Below, in pieces: positions 1 to 6,768 of a stretch of DNA of 17,079 bases (its first letter is position 1; every line of letters begins with the position of its first letter). The notes beneath the pieces were generated by a model. It was not told the origin of the DNA. It made no database searches and saw only the letters and a program-made list of their open reading frames with translations. A program made the translations under genes and the position numbers. Origin of the DNA: CBDUMN01 sp965368335 (GTDB taxonomy: Bacteria; Pseudomonadota; Alphaproteobacteria; Rhodospirillales; JAPHRK01); contig CBDUMN010000077.1 of the NCBI GenBank assembly GCA_965368335.1, positions 1 to 17,079 of the forward strand. Direction: 5' to 3'.

Positions 1-2
1 CG

Positions 3-55
3 CCCAAAGAAAAAGGAGCTCCAAAATCGGAACTCCTTCTTTTTACACAGGCTGC
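3..55. repeat. 53-bp inverted repeat, left copy
   Basis: This stretch is the exact reverse complement of 17027-17079 at the other end of the window; identity stops at position 56. It contains a hairpin (about 7-44) and the flanking ACACAGGCTGC. Two perfect copies in opposite orientation about 17 kb apart are too long to be chance. They may be members of a dispersed intergenic terminator-like repeat family, or the reason an assembly breaks here. No transposase accompanies them, so calling them transposon ends is not supported. Confidence 0.9.
7..44. terminator. Bidirectional intrinsic terminator-like hairpin
   Basis: Positions 7-22 pair with 29-44 around a 6-nt loop (AAAATC), with mismatches at 19/32 and 12/39 and one G-T pair. 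The core is GGAG/CTCC capped by TCC/GGA, and the flanks are A-rich on the left and T-rich on the right (CTTCTTTTT). Either strand therefore gives a GC stem followed by a U-tract, the form of a bidirectional Rho-independent terminator. Any gene to its left lies outside the window. Confidence 0.6.
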
Positions 56-143
56 ATTTAGAAGGCCTCCAATATGTGATGGGCGACACAGACTAGCCTA
101 TGGATCTTTGGCAAACTAGAGTAGTCAAAATCGGAGAAAACCC

Positions 144-293
144 ATGTCACCGCAATTTGGATTAGGATCGCTGCTTCTTGTTTCCCTCATTTGTCTGATG
201 GGAATGACGCCTGCCGCGAGCGGTATGGATGGCAGCCAAATGATCAGTGCGGTTTTCGATTCCCTGTTTAACTTGGGCTACAACCGCCTTTAA
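144..293 (+). CDS. Small putative exported protein (49 aa)
   Basis: An ATG at 144 follows GGAG (133-136) at good spacing and opens a 49-codon frame ending in TAA at 291-293. Residues 1-27 look like a signal peptide: a short polar start, a hydrophobic core (LLLVSLICLMGM) and an AAS-G cleavage-like site. The remaining 22 or so residues (MDGSQMISAVFDSLFNLGYNRL) are amphipathic with no recognisable domain. The frame overlaps the last 26 bp of the convergent methyltransferase gene. No family is recognised. The case rests on the ribosome-binding site and signal peptide only, and a chance ORF remains possible. Confidence 0.4.
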   Translation: MSPQFGLGSLLLVSLICLMGMTPAASGMDGSQMISAVFDSLFNLGYNRL

Positions 294-1059
294 GCTTTTC
301 CATCGTTTTCTTCCCGTCCCTTTCCTGAATGATGTGTCGGTTGTTGGCGCCGTTGGTCAGGGGAATGTAAAGGCGTTTGCGCTTCGAAGATGCGCCATGG
401 GGAGAGGCGTAAATTTGTTTGCCCGCCTCGACAATCACAACGCCACCGAAGGTCTTAAACCAGCGCAGTCCGATTTTTTCCCAGGCCGGTGCGCCCGCCA
501 ACATCATCCGTGACTTGGATGGGGGCATGAATAATGCTCCCGAATGTCCCATGGGGGTGAACATGGAATCTTTTAAAAGTCGGGTGATCTGTCCCACTGT
601 GTAGGGGTGGCCATGACCAAATGGCGTGCGTTCCAGCCGCGACCAGATGCCGGTGCGGTTCGGCACCACGACCAGAAGCCGTCCGCCGCCGGTCAGAACC
701 CGCCAAATCTCGCGCATCAAAGGTTGAAGTTGATGGGTGTGCTCAAGGGCGTGAATGAGTAGGAAGCGATCGACGGAAACATCCGGCAGGGGCAATTCGG
801 CTTCATCGACCAATGTGGTTAGGCCCCTGCCGTCGACGGGCCAGTGCAGCACCCCTTGCGCGGCGGGCATGAGGGCGATGGTCCGTTCGGCCTCGGTCTT
901 GAATTGGTTGAGGAAGGGCGTGGCGTAGCCCAGGCCTGCAACCCGAAGTCCCTTTGTGTCCGGCCAGAACGAGCGAATGCGCCGACGGATCATCCGTCGG
1001 GTAGTCTGCCCGAGAGGCGTTTCGTAATAATCTCTGAGATCGACGACATCCAACCACAT
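268..1059 (-). CDS. Class I SAM-dependent methyltransferase
   Basis: This 263-aa protein has the layout of a class I (Rossmann) methyltransferase of the Methyltransf_11 type. A degenerate motif I (VAGLGYATPFL, about residues 39-49) is followed by an acidic strand, the ALEHTHQL segment typical of the post-motif region, and VLTGGGRLLVVVPNRTGIW, the beta-5 motif. A basic tail (SSKRKRLYIP) ends the protein. The substrate cannot be read from sequence. In alphaproteobacteria a methyltransferase of this kind is commonly found near glyoxalase II, as here, which supports a conserved but undefined housekeeping role. The start ATG (1057-1059) has a weak AGGA 12 nt upstream. The hairpin array at 1129-1264 lies just upstream of it. 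Confidence 0.8.
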   Translation of the reverse strand: MWLDVVDLRDYYETPLGQTTRRMIRRRIRSFWPDTKGLRVAGLGYATPFLNQFKTEAERTIALMPAAQGVLHWPVDGRGLTTLVDEAELPLPDVSVDRFLLIHALEHTHQLQPLMREIWRVLTGGGRLLVVVPNRTGIWSRLERTPFGHGHPYTVGQITRLLKDSMFTPMGHSGALFMPPSKSRMMLAGAPAWEKIGLRWFKTFGGVVIVEAGKQIYASPHGASSKRKRLYIPLTNGANNRHIIQERDGKKTMEKLKGGCSPS

Positions 1060-1096
1060 AGTGGCTTGAATCCTATAGTGAATGAAGATGTTTGTC

Positions 1097-1117
1097 GATT
1101 AACTGCGATCTCCGGTT
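1097..1117 (+). repeat. Degenerate sixth unit of the hairpin array
   Basis: About 15 of 19 positions from 1096 onward (CGATTAACTGCGATCTCCG) match the consensus of the array that starts at 1129, at nearly the same phase (32 bp before the first clear unit). The palindromic arms have decayed. It looks like an eroded copy at the edge of the array, though a partial chance match is possible. Confidence 0.4.
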
Positions 1118-1128
1118 CGGTTGTTTCC

Positions 1129-1264
1129 GATCAGCTGCGAACTCTGATCCTGTAACGATCAGCTGCGAACTCTGATCTTTTTAGCGATCAGTTGCGAACT
1201 CTGATCTTTTTAGCGATCAGTTGCGAACTCTGATCTTTTTAGCGATCAGTTGCGAACTCTGATC
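1129..1264 (+). repeat. Tandem array of five 21-bp hairpin units (GATCAG-N9-CTGATC)
   Basis: Five copies at 1129-1149, 1157-1177, 1186-1206, 1215-1235 and 1244-1264. Each is GATCAG, nine bases (CTGCGAACT in units 1-2, TTGCGAACT in units 3-5), then CTGATC. The period is 28 bp once and then 29 bp three times. Units 2-4 are followed by TTTTTAGC, so on the + strand each resembles a weak intrinsic terminator. The 6-bp arms can pair. In units 3-5 an alternative inner stem AGTT/AACT with a GCG loop is also possible. Ten GATC sites fall within 136 bp. The 29-bp period is not a multiple of three and the array is non-coding. It sits between two minus-strand genes and abuts the stop codon of the right-hand one. 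Confidence 0.95.
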
Positions 1265-1265
1265 T

Positions 1266-1730
1266 TTAGCTATGTGCCCCGTGCACGGCGCCGAGGATGG
1301 TGAGTAGGCTCAAAGCCGTTAGCGTCCAATGGACGGCATGGACGCGTTTTAAGGCCATGGCCGGGTTGGCGTTTAGTTTAGCGCCAATGAGTTTGGGCAG
1401 AACGAAAGGCTCAAGCACGAACATCATCAGGGTGAAGATCGCCCAGATCAGGGTCATCATATGGACCCACCAGTACTCACTCGATTGATAACGGTCCCAG
1501 CCGTCGAGCAGGTAGAGCATGTAAAAACCGGTGAGGCCGGTGATCAGAGTGGTGATGCGAGCTTGCCAGATGAACGCTTTTTCGGTTTTGTGAAACAGGC
1601 CAAAGGCTTCGCCCGGATCGTCAAACCGTCGTAAAACCGGCAAAAAAACGGTCGTCACCAAAGCAACGCCACCGATCCAGAGAACGACGCAGGCAACGTG
1701 AATGGCGCGGGTTAGCGCGAATTCATCCAT
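1266..1730 (-). CDS. Four-helix integral membrane protein, CopD/DUF2269-like
   Basis: 154 aa with four predicted membrane helices: about residues 8-30 (IHVACVVLWIGGVALVTTVF), 55-75 (ITTLITGLTGFYMLYLL), 85-110 (WWVHMMTLIWAIFTLMMFVL) and 130-150 (VHWTLTALSLLTILGAV). Histidines lie in or near helices 1, 3 and 4 (IHVACV, WVHMMT, VHAVHW). Helix 1 with its WIGG motif recalls the CopD / HemJ superfamily of small haem- or copper-associated membrane proteins, but the exact family is not certain. The function is unknown. The stop codon (1266-1268) lies within the T-tract of the last array unit. It is transcribed divergently from gloB. The ribosome-binding site is poor (GAAAAAAG directly before ATG). 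Confidence 0.75.
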   Translation of the reverse strand: MDEFALTRAIHVACVVLWIGGVALVTTVFLPVLRRFDDPGEAFGLFHKTEKAFIWQARITTLITGLTGFYMLYLLDGWDRYQSSEYWWVHMMTLIWAIFTLMMFVLEPFVLPKLIGAKLNANPAMALKRVHAVHWTLTALSLLTILGAVHGAHS

Positions 1731-1918
1731 CTTTTTTCAAACCCTGTTAGGAAAGAGATAACGGGGATTGAAACCGTTTTATCAAAATGTCTCCTTGAGC
1801 CCCGTCAATTGGGCTGACATCAAGATCGGTAAAATCGGATTAGGGTACTAGGAGACGGCGAGAATTTGGTGTTAGGGTGATTTCGTCGAATAAACAGAAG
1901 GGGCAAGGGATTAAGAAA

Positions 1919-2689
1919 ATGTCCGATTTTGAGGTGCATCAGTTTGTCGCCTTTCACGATAACTACATCTATCTCATCCGTTATGATGCCGCGGGCCACT
2001 GTGTCGCCGTCGATCCGGCCGATCCTTACAAAACCCAGGCCGAGCTGGATAAAAAGGGCTGGACGCTGACTCATATTTTCATCACCCATCATCATCCCGA
2101 TCATACGGGCGGTAATGAGTCGCTGGTCACTTCCACCGGGTGCCAGGTTATCGGTCCGGCCAAGGAGGCCGACAAAACCCCAAAAATCACCACAGAGGTC
2201 TCAGAAGGCGATGAGATTATTCTGGGCGATCATGTGGCAAGGGTTTTCGAGGTGCCCGGTCATACGGCGGGCCATGTGGCTTACTGGTTCAAGGAAGAGC
2301 ACGCCCTGTTCCCCGGCGATACGCTGTTTTCGCTCGGTTGCGGCCGTTTGTTCGAAGGGTCGCCCGCCCAGATGTGGGAAAGCCTGCAAAAACTTCGGCG
2401 CCTTCACGACGAAACCCAAATCTACTGCGCCCATGAATACACCAACGCCAATGCCGATTTCGCGGTGACGGTGGAAACCGGCAATGAAGAATTGAAGCGA
2501 CGGGCTGATCAGGTGGCGGCATTGCGCGAAGCGGGAAAACCGACCATTCCTGCAACGCTCGGTGAAGAGCGACGGATCAACCCGTTCCTCCGCGCCGATC
2601 TTCCGGAATTACAAATCGCCCTGGGTATGGAGGGCAAACCGCCGGCGGAAGTTTTCGCCGAAGTCAGACGTCGAAAAGACGCTTTTTAG
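1919..2689 (+). CDS. gloB: Hydroxyacylglutathione hydrolase (glyoxalase II) family
   Basis: A 256-aa metallo-beta-lactamase-fold hydrolase. The signature THHHPDH (residues 56-62) supplies the dinuclear metal ligands H57, H59, D61 and H62. It is followed by PGHTAGHVAYWF, the aspartate in FPGDTLFSLGCGRLFEG, and the histidine in YCAHEYTNANADF, all in glyoxalase II order. The C-terminal basic segment (ERRINPFLRAD...RRRKDAF) matches the glutathione-binding C-terminal domain. The expected reaction is hydrolysis of S-lactoylglutathione to lactate and glutathione in the cytoplasm. I start at ATG 1919 because homologues begin at this point; an in-frame GTG at 1877 would add a 14-residue lysine-rich leader without family support. 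It heads a run with a glutathione S-transferase 15 bp downstream, a coherent glutathione theme. Confidence 0.93.
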   Translation: MSDFEVHQFVAFHDNYIYLIRYDAAGHCVAVDPADPYKTQAELDKKGWTLTHIFITHHHPDHTGGNESLVTSTGCQVIGPAKEADKTPKITTEVSEGDEIILGDHVARVFEVPGHTAGHVAYWFKEEHALFPGDTLFSLGCGRLFEGSPAQMWESLQKLRRLHDETQIYCAHEYTNANADFAVTVETGNEELKRRADQVAALREAGKPTIPATLGEERRINPFLRADLPELQIALGMEGKPPAEVFAEVRRRKDAF

Positions 2690-2704
2690 GAGAGGCAAAA
2701 AACG

Positions 2705-3319
2705 ATGATGAAGCTCCGATGGTCACCGGGCTCGCCTTATGTGCGCAAGGTTATGGTCATGGCTCACGAAATTGGGCTGGTCGACCAACTCGAACTCATC
2801 CCCACCAACCCCTGGGATGCGGAAACCGATATTGGCGAGGACAATCCACTTGGCAAGGTGCCCTGCCTGATCCTTGAAGATGAAACAAATATTTTCGATT
2901 CGCTGCTGATTTGCGAATACCTCGACGATCTCCATTCGGGCACACATCTTTTCCCGCGCGCCAATCGCGAACTGCATTGGCTCGCCCTGCGTCTCCATGC
3001 GGCGGCTCAGGGAATATTGGATGCCGCCGTGGCTTGCCGGATTGAAGAGACCTTCCGCCCGACCAATTACCGTTGGGACGACTGGATCGACCGGCAGAAA
3101 GTGGTGATCGGCCGTGGTCTCGATTTTCTTGAAGGCGAGGCGGAAAATCTGAGCGGCCGTGTGACCATCGGTCATCTGGCCATCGGTTGCGCCCTTGGCT
3201 ATCTGGAATTCCGTCAGCCCGACGATAACTGGTTGGCCGAGCGGCCCGATCTGGCCGATTGGTTCGACCGGTTCAACCTGCGGCCCTCCATGGAAGCCAC
3301 ACAGCCGCGGGATCGCTAG
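2705..3319 (+). CDS. Glutathione S-transferase family protein
   Basis: 204 aa with the two-domain GST layout. The N-terminal thioredoxin-like domain (about 1-78) has the SPGSPYVRKV active-site region, the cis-proline in GKVPCLIL and the FDS-LLICEYLD segment that contacts the gamma-glutamyl group. The all-helical C-terminal domain follows. The N-terminus resembles the YibF/stringent-starvation-like GST group. The ribosome-binding site AGGAG (2689-2693) overlaps the end of gloB and sits 11 nt from the start; two consecutive ATGs (2705, 2708) leave a one-residue uncertainty. The short spacing implies co-transcription with gloB. The substrate is unknown, with roles in detoxification or thiol metabolism possible. 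Confidence 0.9.
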   Translation: MMKLRWSPGSPYVRKVMVMAHEIGLVDQLELIPTNPWDAETDIGEDNPLGKVPCLILEDETNIFDSLLICEYLDDLHSGTHLFPRANRELHWLALRLHAAAQGILDAAVACRIEETFRPTNYRWDDWIDRQKVVIGRGLDFLEGEAENLSGRVTIGHLAIGCALGYLEFRQPDDNWLAERPDLADWFDRFNLRPSMEATQPRDR

Positions 3320-3345
3320 AATTGAATGGTGATTGCTATCGGGGC

Positions 3346-3771
3346 ATGACGGCTCAACAGGTCATCGATCACCTCGGAATGCAGGCGCATCCCGAGGGCG
3401 GTCACTATGTTGAGACGTATCGTCATGAGGCGCAGGATGGTGGGCGCGGCGTAACCACAGCGATTTATTATTTGCTGGCTGCCGATGAATTTTCTCATTG
3501 GCATCGGGTCGATGCGGTGGAAATCTGGCACTATTACGCTGGTGCGCCGCTGGCCCTCACCGTGTCGGAAAACGGCCATGACGCCAAGGCGGTCCACCTG
3601 GGTCTTGACTTGGCCGCCGGGCAGCGGCCTCAGGCGGTGGTGCCGGAAAATGCTTGGCAAACTGCGGTGAGCCTTGGGCGTTGGACCCTCGTCGGCTGTA
3701 CGGTCTCTCCGGCTTTTCGGTTTGAAGGCTTCGAGATGGCTCCGCCCGACTGGCGACCGACGCCTAGGTGA
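3346..3771 (+). CDS. Cupin_5 / DUF985 family protein
   Basis: 141 aa with the hallmarks of the DUF985 cupin family: HPEGGHYVETYRHE near the N-terminus, TTAIYYLL, then FSHWHRVDAVEIWHYYAGAPL, followed by the second cupin half with VVPENAWQTA and GCTVSPAFRFEGFE. These proteins form an RmlC-like beta-barrel whose biochemical role is not established. I start at ATG 3346, 26 bp after the GST stop; the frame is open upstream into the GST gene, but that would add 29 residues unlike the family. It is the third gene of the gloB-GST run. The upstream CGGGGC is a weak ribosome-binding site. Confidence 0.85.
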   Translation: MTAQQVIDHLGMQAHPEGGHYVETYRHEAQDGGRGVTTAIYYLLAADEFSHWHRVDAVEIWHYYAGAPLALTVSENGHDAKAVHLGLDLAAGQRPQAVVPENAWQTAVSLGRWTLVGCTVSPAFRFEGFEMAPPDWRPTPR

Positions 3772-3793
3772 ACAACTCTGGAAGAAACTTAAA

Positions 3794-3820
3794 AACCGGC
3801 TTTTCTTCGGTAGGCCGGTT
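3794..3820 (-). terminator. Intrinsic terminator on the minus strand
   Basis: AACCGGC (3794-3800) pairs with GCCGGTT (3814-3820) around a 13-nt loop. Read on the minus strand, the stem is followed by TTTTTAAGTTTC, a classical U-tract; on the plus strand no T-run follows. It would stop transcripts that leave the SDR gene (4063-4830, minus) after crossing the small membrane protein gene in antisense. Confidence 0.5.
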
Positions 3821-3863
3821 CACTATGCTGCGGCCACGATTTTAGCTAAGGGACAAGCAACCC

Positions 3864-4052
3864 ATGTTCGAGACATTCTTCGCCGTCTTTATCGTCATTC
3901 CCTTCGTCGCCGGGGGCTTCATGATCAATCCGATCATGGGTGTGATTTTCCTCGTTGTGGCGATCCTGCTGCTCTGTGTCGCCGAGGCCGACCGTCGGGG
4001 TCTGCTGCCGGTGATGACTGAGCGCGACTGGAGCATGTACGAAGAAGGCTGA
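3864..4052 (+). CDS. Small membrane protein (62 aa), two helices
   Basis: 62 aa with two hydrophobic segments (about residues 3-20, FFAVFIVIPFVAGGFMI; and 24-41, MGVIFLVVAILLLCV). A short charged tail (EADRRGLLPVMTERDWSMYEEG) ends the protein. This gives a membrane hairpin. The ATG at 3864 follows AAGGGACAAG (3847-3856), a plausible ribosome-binding site. It ends 10 bp before the stop of the convergent SDR gene. No family is recognised. The clean two-helix pattern and the ribosome-binding site argue it is real, but function is unknown. Confidence 0.6.
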   Translation: MFETFFAVFIVIPFVAGGFMINPIMGVIFLVVAILLLCVAEADRRGLLPVMTERDWSMYEEG

Positions 4053-4062
4053 GCCTCTCTTC

Positions 4063-4830
4063 TTAAACGCTGTTGACCAAATGCCCGCCATCGACCGGGA
4101 TGGTGACGCCGGTCATGTAAGACCCGGCGTCGGACGCCAGTAAAAGCAAGGGCGCGCTCAATTCATGATATTGGCCGGTGCGCTGCATGGGGATGCGGGC
4201 GATCAGCTTTTGTCCCAAATTTGAGTGTAAGTAGGCCCGGTTGATATCCGTCTCGTAATATCCGGGGGCCAGGGCGTTGACCCGGATGCCATGCTCGGCC
4301 AGCTCCAGCGCCAAAGCTTTAGTCATATGAGCCACGCTGCCCTTGGTCGCACAGTAGGCGGCCACCCCTTTGGTGACCCGCAGTCCCAAAATCGAAGAAA
4401 TATTGACGATAGCCCCATGACGCTTGGCCGCGACCATGCGCTGGGCGGCGACCTGGGCGACGCGGAAAACGCCTGAGAGGTTGATATCGATAACCTGCTG
4501 CCAACTCTCTTCGTCGGCTTTTAAGAAATCGCCCCGGTTGGCGACGCCCGCGTTGTTGACCACCACCGTTACCGGCCCGTGATCCGCCTCGACGGAGGAA
4601 AAGGCTTCTTCAACGCTTTGCCGGTCGGTGACGTCCATCAGGGCCCAGGAGGCCTTGCCGTGTTTTTCACGGACCAACTCGACGGTTTCCTCCAACTCAT
4701 CCATGCGCCGTGCGGCGACCACCACATGCGCACCATGCGCCGCCAGCACCTCGGCGAAATGCCGTCCCAATCCGCCTGACCCGCCGGTCACCAGCGCGGT
4801 GGTCCCATCCATGTTGAAAAGAGTGGTCAT
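4063..4830 (-). CDS. Short-chain dehydrogenase/reductase (FabG-like)
   Basis: 255 aa, classical SDR. The cofactor-binding TGGSGGLG (T15-G22) and the structural NNAG (92-95) are present, as is the catalytic tetrad N117, S146, Y159 and K163 (YCATK). PVDGG lies near the C-terminus. R41-R42 after the second strand suggests NADP(H) preference. The likely reaction is NAD(P)-dependent oxidoreduction of a 3-hydroxyacyl or other secondary alcohol; closest in style to 3-oxoacyl-ACP/CoA reductases. Its ATG overlaps the acyl-CoA synthetase stop by the sequence ATGA, indicating translational coupling and a shared pathway with acyl-CoA substrates. Confidence 0.92.
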   Translation of the reverse strand: MTTLFNMDGTTALVTGGSGGLGRHFAEVLAAHGAHVVVAARRMDELEETVELVREKHGKASWALMDVTDRQSVEEAFSSVEADHGPVTVVVNNAGVANRGDFLKADEESWQQVIDINLSGVFRVAQVAAQRMVAAKRHGAIVNISSILGLRVTKGVAAYCATKGSVAHMTKALALELAEHGIRVNALAPGYYETDINRAYLHSNLGQKLIARIPMQRTGQYHELSAPLLLLASDAGSYMTGVTIPVDGGHLVNSV

Positions 4831-6455
4831 GATTCATCCGCCTTTGCTCTCAGAACGTATTTCTGAATTTTTCCGGTCGAGGTCTTGGGGAGTTCGCCAA
4901 AGATCACCGTTCTTGGGGCTTTGTAGTGGGCCAGGTTCTCCCGGCACCATTTAATAATGTCGGCTTCGCTGACTTCTCCCGCGCCCGGCTTGAGGGTGAC
5001 GAAGGCGCAAGGCGTCTCGCCCCATTTTTCGTCGGGTTTGGCGACCACGGCGGCCTCCATCACGTCGGGGTGCTGGTAGAGGGTCTCTTCGACCTCAAGG
5101 CTCGAGATGTTCTCGCCGCCCGAGATGATAATGTCTTTCGAACGGTCCTTGATCTCGATATAGCCGTCGGGATGCATCACGGCGAGGTCGCCCGAATGGA
5201 ACCAGCCGCCGCCGAAAGCGTCTTCCGAGGCCTTGGGGTTTTTCAGATATCCCTTCATCACCGTGTTGCCGCGGAACATGATCTCGCCCATGGTTTCGCC
5301 GTCGCGGGGGCAGCGCTCCATGGTTTCCGGATCGATGATTGCTACCTCGCCAAGCGTTGGATAAACCACGCCCTGGCGGGCCATCTTGGAGGCCTTGGCG
5401 TCGAGGTCGAGATCGGCCCATTCGTCCTGCCAGGCGCAGAGCGTCGCCGGGCCATATGTTTCGGTGAGGCCGTAAAGGTGGGTCACCTTAAAGCCCATGC
5501 GTTCCATGGCGGCGATCACCGCACTGGGCGGAGCCGCTCCGCCGGTCGCCACTTCGATGGTCTGGTCGAAGGCGATTTTCACATCATCCGGCGCATGCAC
5601 CAGCATGTTCAGGACGATGGGCGCGCCGCACATGTGGGTGACCTTGTGCTCCTTGATCATCGGGAAAATCAGTTCGGGATCGACCCGGCGCAGGCAAACA
5701 TGGGTGCCCGCCACTTCGGTGACGGTCCAGGTGAAGCACCAGCCGTTGCAGTGGAACATCGGCAGGGTCCAGAGGTAGACCGCATTGCGGTCGAGGCCGA
5801 ACATCTTGGAGTTCCCCATGGCGTTCAAAAAAGCGCCACGATGGTGATAGACCACGCCCTTGGGATTGCCGGTCGTCCCCGAGGTATAGTTGAGCGCGAT
5901 GGCCTGCCATTCGTCGTCGGGCCGGGTCCACTCGAAGGTCGGGCTGCCTTCTTCCAAGAAAGCTTCGTAGTCTTTTTCGCCCAGCAACTCGCCGCCTTCA
6001 AACAGCGGATCGTCAATGTCGATGACCAGCGGTGGGTTGCGCAACTCGGAAAGCGCTTCCTTGATCACGCCGGAAAATTCACGATCCGTAATCAGCACCT
6101 TGGTTTCGGCGTGGTTGAGAATGAAGGCGATATTGGCTGCGTCGAGTCGGATGTTCAGTGCGTTCAAGACGGCCCCAATCATCGGCACGCCGTAGTGGGC
6201 TTCCAAAAGGGCGGGCACGTTGGGGGCCATAACCGACACCGTGTCGCCCTTGCGGACGCCGCGATCCCACAACGCACAGGCCAGCTTGCGACAGCGACCG
6301 TAAAATGCCTTATAGGAATATTTGAGATCGCCGTGGATGACCGCTGTTTTATCCGGGTAGACGTTGGCCGACCAAGCGAGATAGTCGAGGGGCGTCATTG
6401 CCCGGTGATTGGCTGGATTGCGGTCGAGATCGGTTTCGTAGATGGAACTGCCCAT
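4827..6455 (-). CDS. Acyl-CoA synthetase (AMP-forming), AlkK/DmdB-like
   Basis: 542 aa, complete ANL-superfamily ligase. Visible motifs are the phosphate-binding YTSGTTGNPKG, the adenine-region GLTETYGP, and FHSGDLAVMHPDGYIEI followed by DRSKDIIISGGENIS. The catalytic lysine K529 lies in KTSTGKIQKY. The stretch with LPMFHCNGWCFTWT and the MCGAPIVLNML segment are typical of the medium-chain / methylmercaptopropionate-CoA ligase branch. It activates a carboxylic acid to its CoA thioester in the cytoplasm; the chain length or exact substrate cannot be fixed from sequence. GGGTAGGG lies 6-13 nt before the start. It is first in a two-gene operon with the SDR and is divergent from nifJ across an AT-rich region. 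Confidence 0.93.
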   Translation of the reverse strand: MGSSIYETDLDRNPANHRAMTPLDYLAWSANVYPDKTAVIHGDLKYSYKAFYGRCRKLACALWDRGVRKGDTVSVMAPNVPALLEAHYGVPMIGAVLNALNIRLDAANIAFILNHAETKVLITDREFSGVIKEALSELRNPPLVIDIDDPLFEGGELLGEKDYEAFLEEGSPTFEWTRPDDEWQAIALNYTSGTTGNPKGVVYHHRGAFLNAMGNSKMFGLDRNAVYLWTLPMFHCNGWCFTWTVTEVAGTHVCLRRVDPELIFPMIKEHKVTHMCGAPIVLNMLVHAPDDVKIAFDQTIEVATGGAAPPSAVIAAMERMGFKVTHLYGLTETYGPATLCAWQDEWADLDLDAKASKMARQGVVYPTLGEVAIIDPETMERCPRDGETMGEIMFRGNTVMKGYLKNPKASEDAFGGGWFHSGDLAVMHPDGYIEIKDRSKDIIISGGENISSLEVEETLYQHPDVMEAAVVAKPDEKWGETPCAFVTLKPGAGEVSEADIIKWCRENLAHYKAPRTVIFGELPKTSTGKIQKYVLRAKADES

Positions 6456-6679
6456 AGCGCCCTACCCGTCGTCTGATTTGTGGTTCGCTGTACTGCGGTT
6501 TTTGATTGGGCGGGGATTGTCCGACTCAAGCTGGATCGGATCAAGAAGAACCGGCGTGAATAATTGTAAATGATGGCTGAAATGTTGTTTTTTTACCAAT
6601 TAAAACAAATACTTAGGTTTCAATTGAGAAAGATTATTACGTTTTTTCCCCGTCTTGTCGAAAGTTAATTACAAAAGGC

Positions 6680-6706
6680 TTGTTCCTTACATAAGATTTC
6701 TATAAT
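6680..6706 (+). promoter_or_regulatory. Candidate sigma-70-type promoter for nifJ
   Basis: A perfect TATAAT (6701-6706) is preceded by TTGTTC (6680-6685) with a short 15-bp spacer. The -35 match is modest and the spacing is suboptimal, so an activator may help. Initiation near 6712 would give a leader of about 125 nt before the nifJ ATG. Confidence 0.4.
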
Positions 6707-6736
6707 GTCTGCGAACTGCTGACAGGCAGCCATGGG

Positions 6737-6768
6737 GGGCGACTTCCGGATACCCGGACGCCCTTTTT
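6737..6768 (+). terminator. Intrinsic terminator in the nifJ leader (candidate attenuator)
   Basis: GGGCG (6737-6741) pairs with CGCCC (6759-6763), and TCCGG (6745-6749) pairs with CCGGA (6754-6758), with a 3-nt bulge and a 4-nt loop, followed directly by TTTTT (6764-6768). This is a textbook terminator, placed between the candidate promoter and the nifJ start codon. An 18-codon frame (ATG 6732, stop 6786-6788) runs through it with AGG six bases upstream. No known riboswitch class was recognised. Confidence 0.6.

Noticed and set aside
1129..1264. CRISPR array
   Set aside because: The 7-8 bp intervals are too short and nearly identical to each other, and no cas genes are present.
1877..1918. 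GTG-initiated 14-residue N-terminal extension of gloB
   Set aside because: Residues before ATG 1919 are lysine/glutamine-rich and do not match the glyoxalase II N-terminus.
4926..6476. 516-codon + strand frame opposite the acyl-CoA synthetase
   Set aside because: Antisense shadow; the minus strand has all ANL ligase motifs.
6709..6723. CTGCGAACT-G-CTGA in the nifJ leader resembles the array unit CTGCGAACTCTGA
   Set aside because: A single short match with a one-base insertion and no dyad arms; probably chance, though a genome-wide motif search would settle it.
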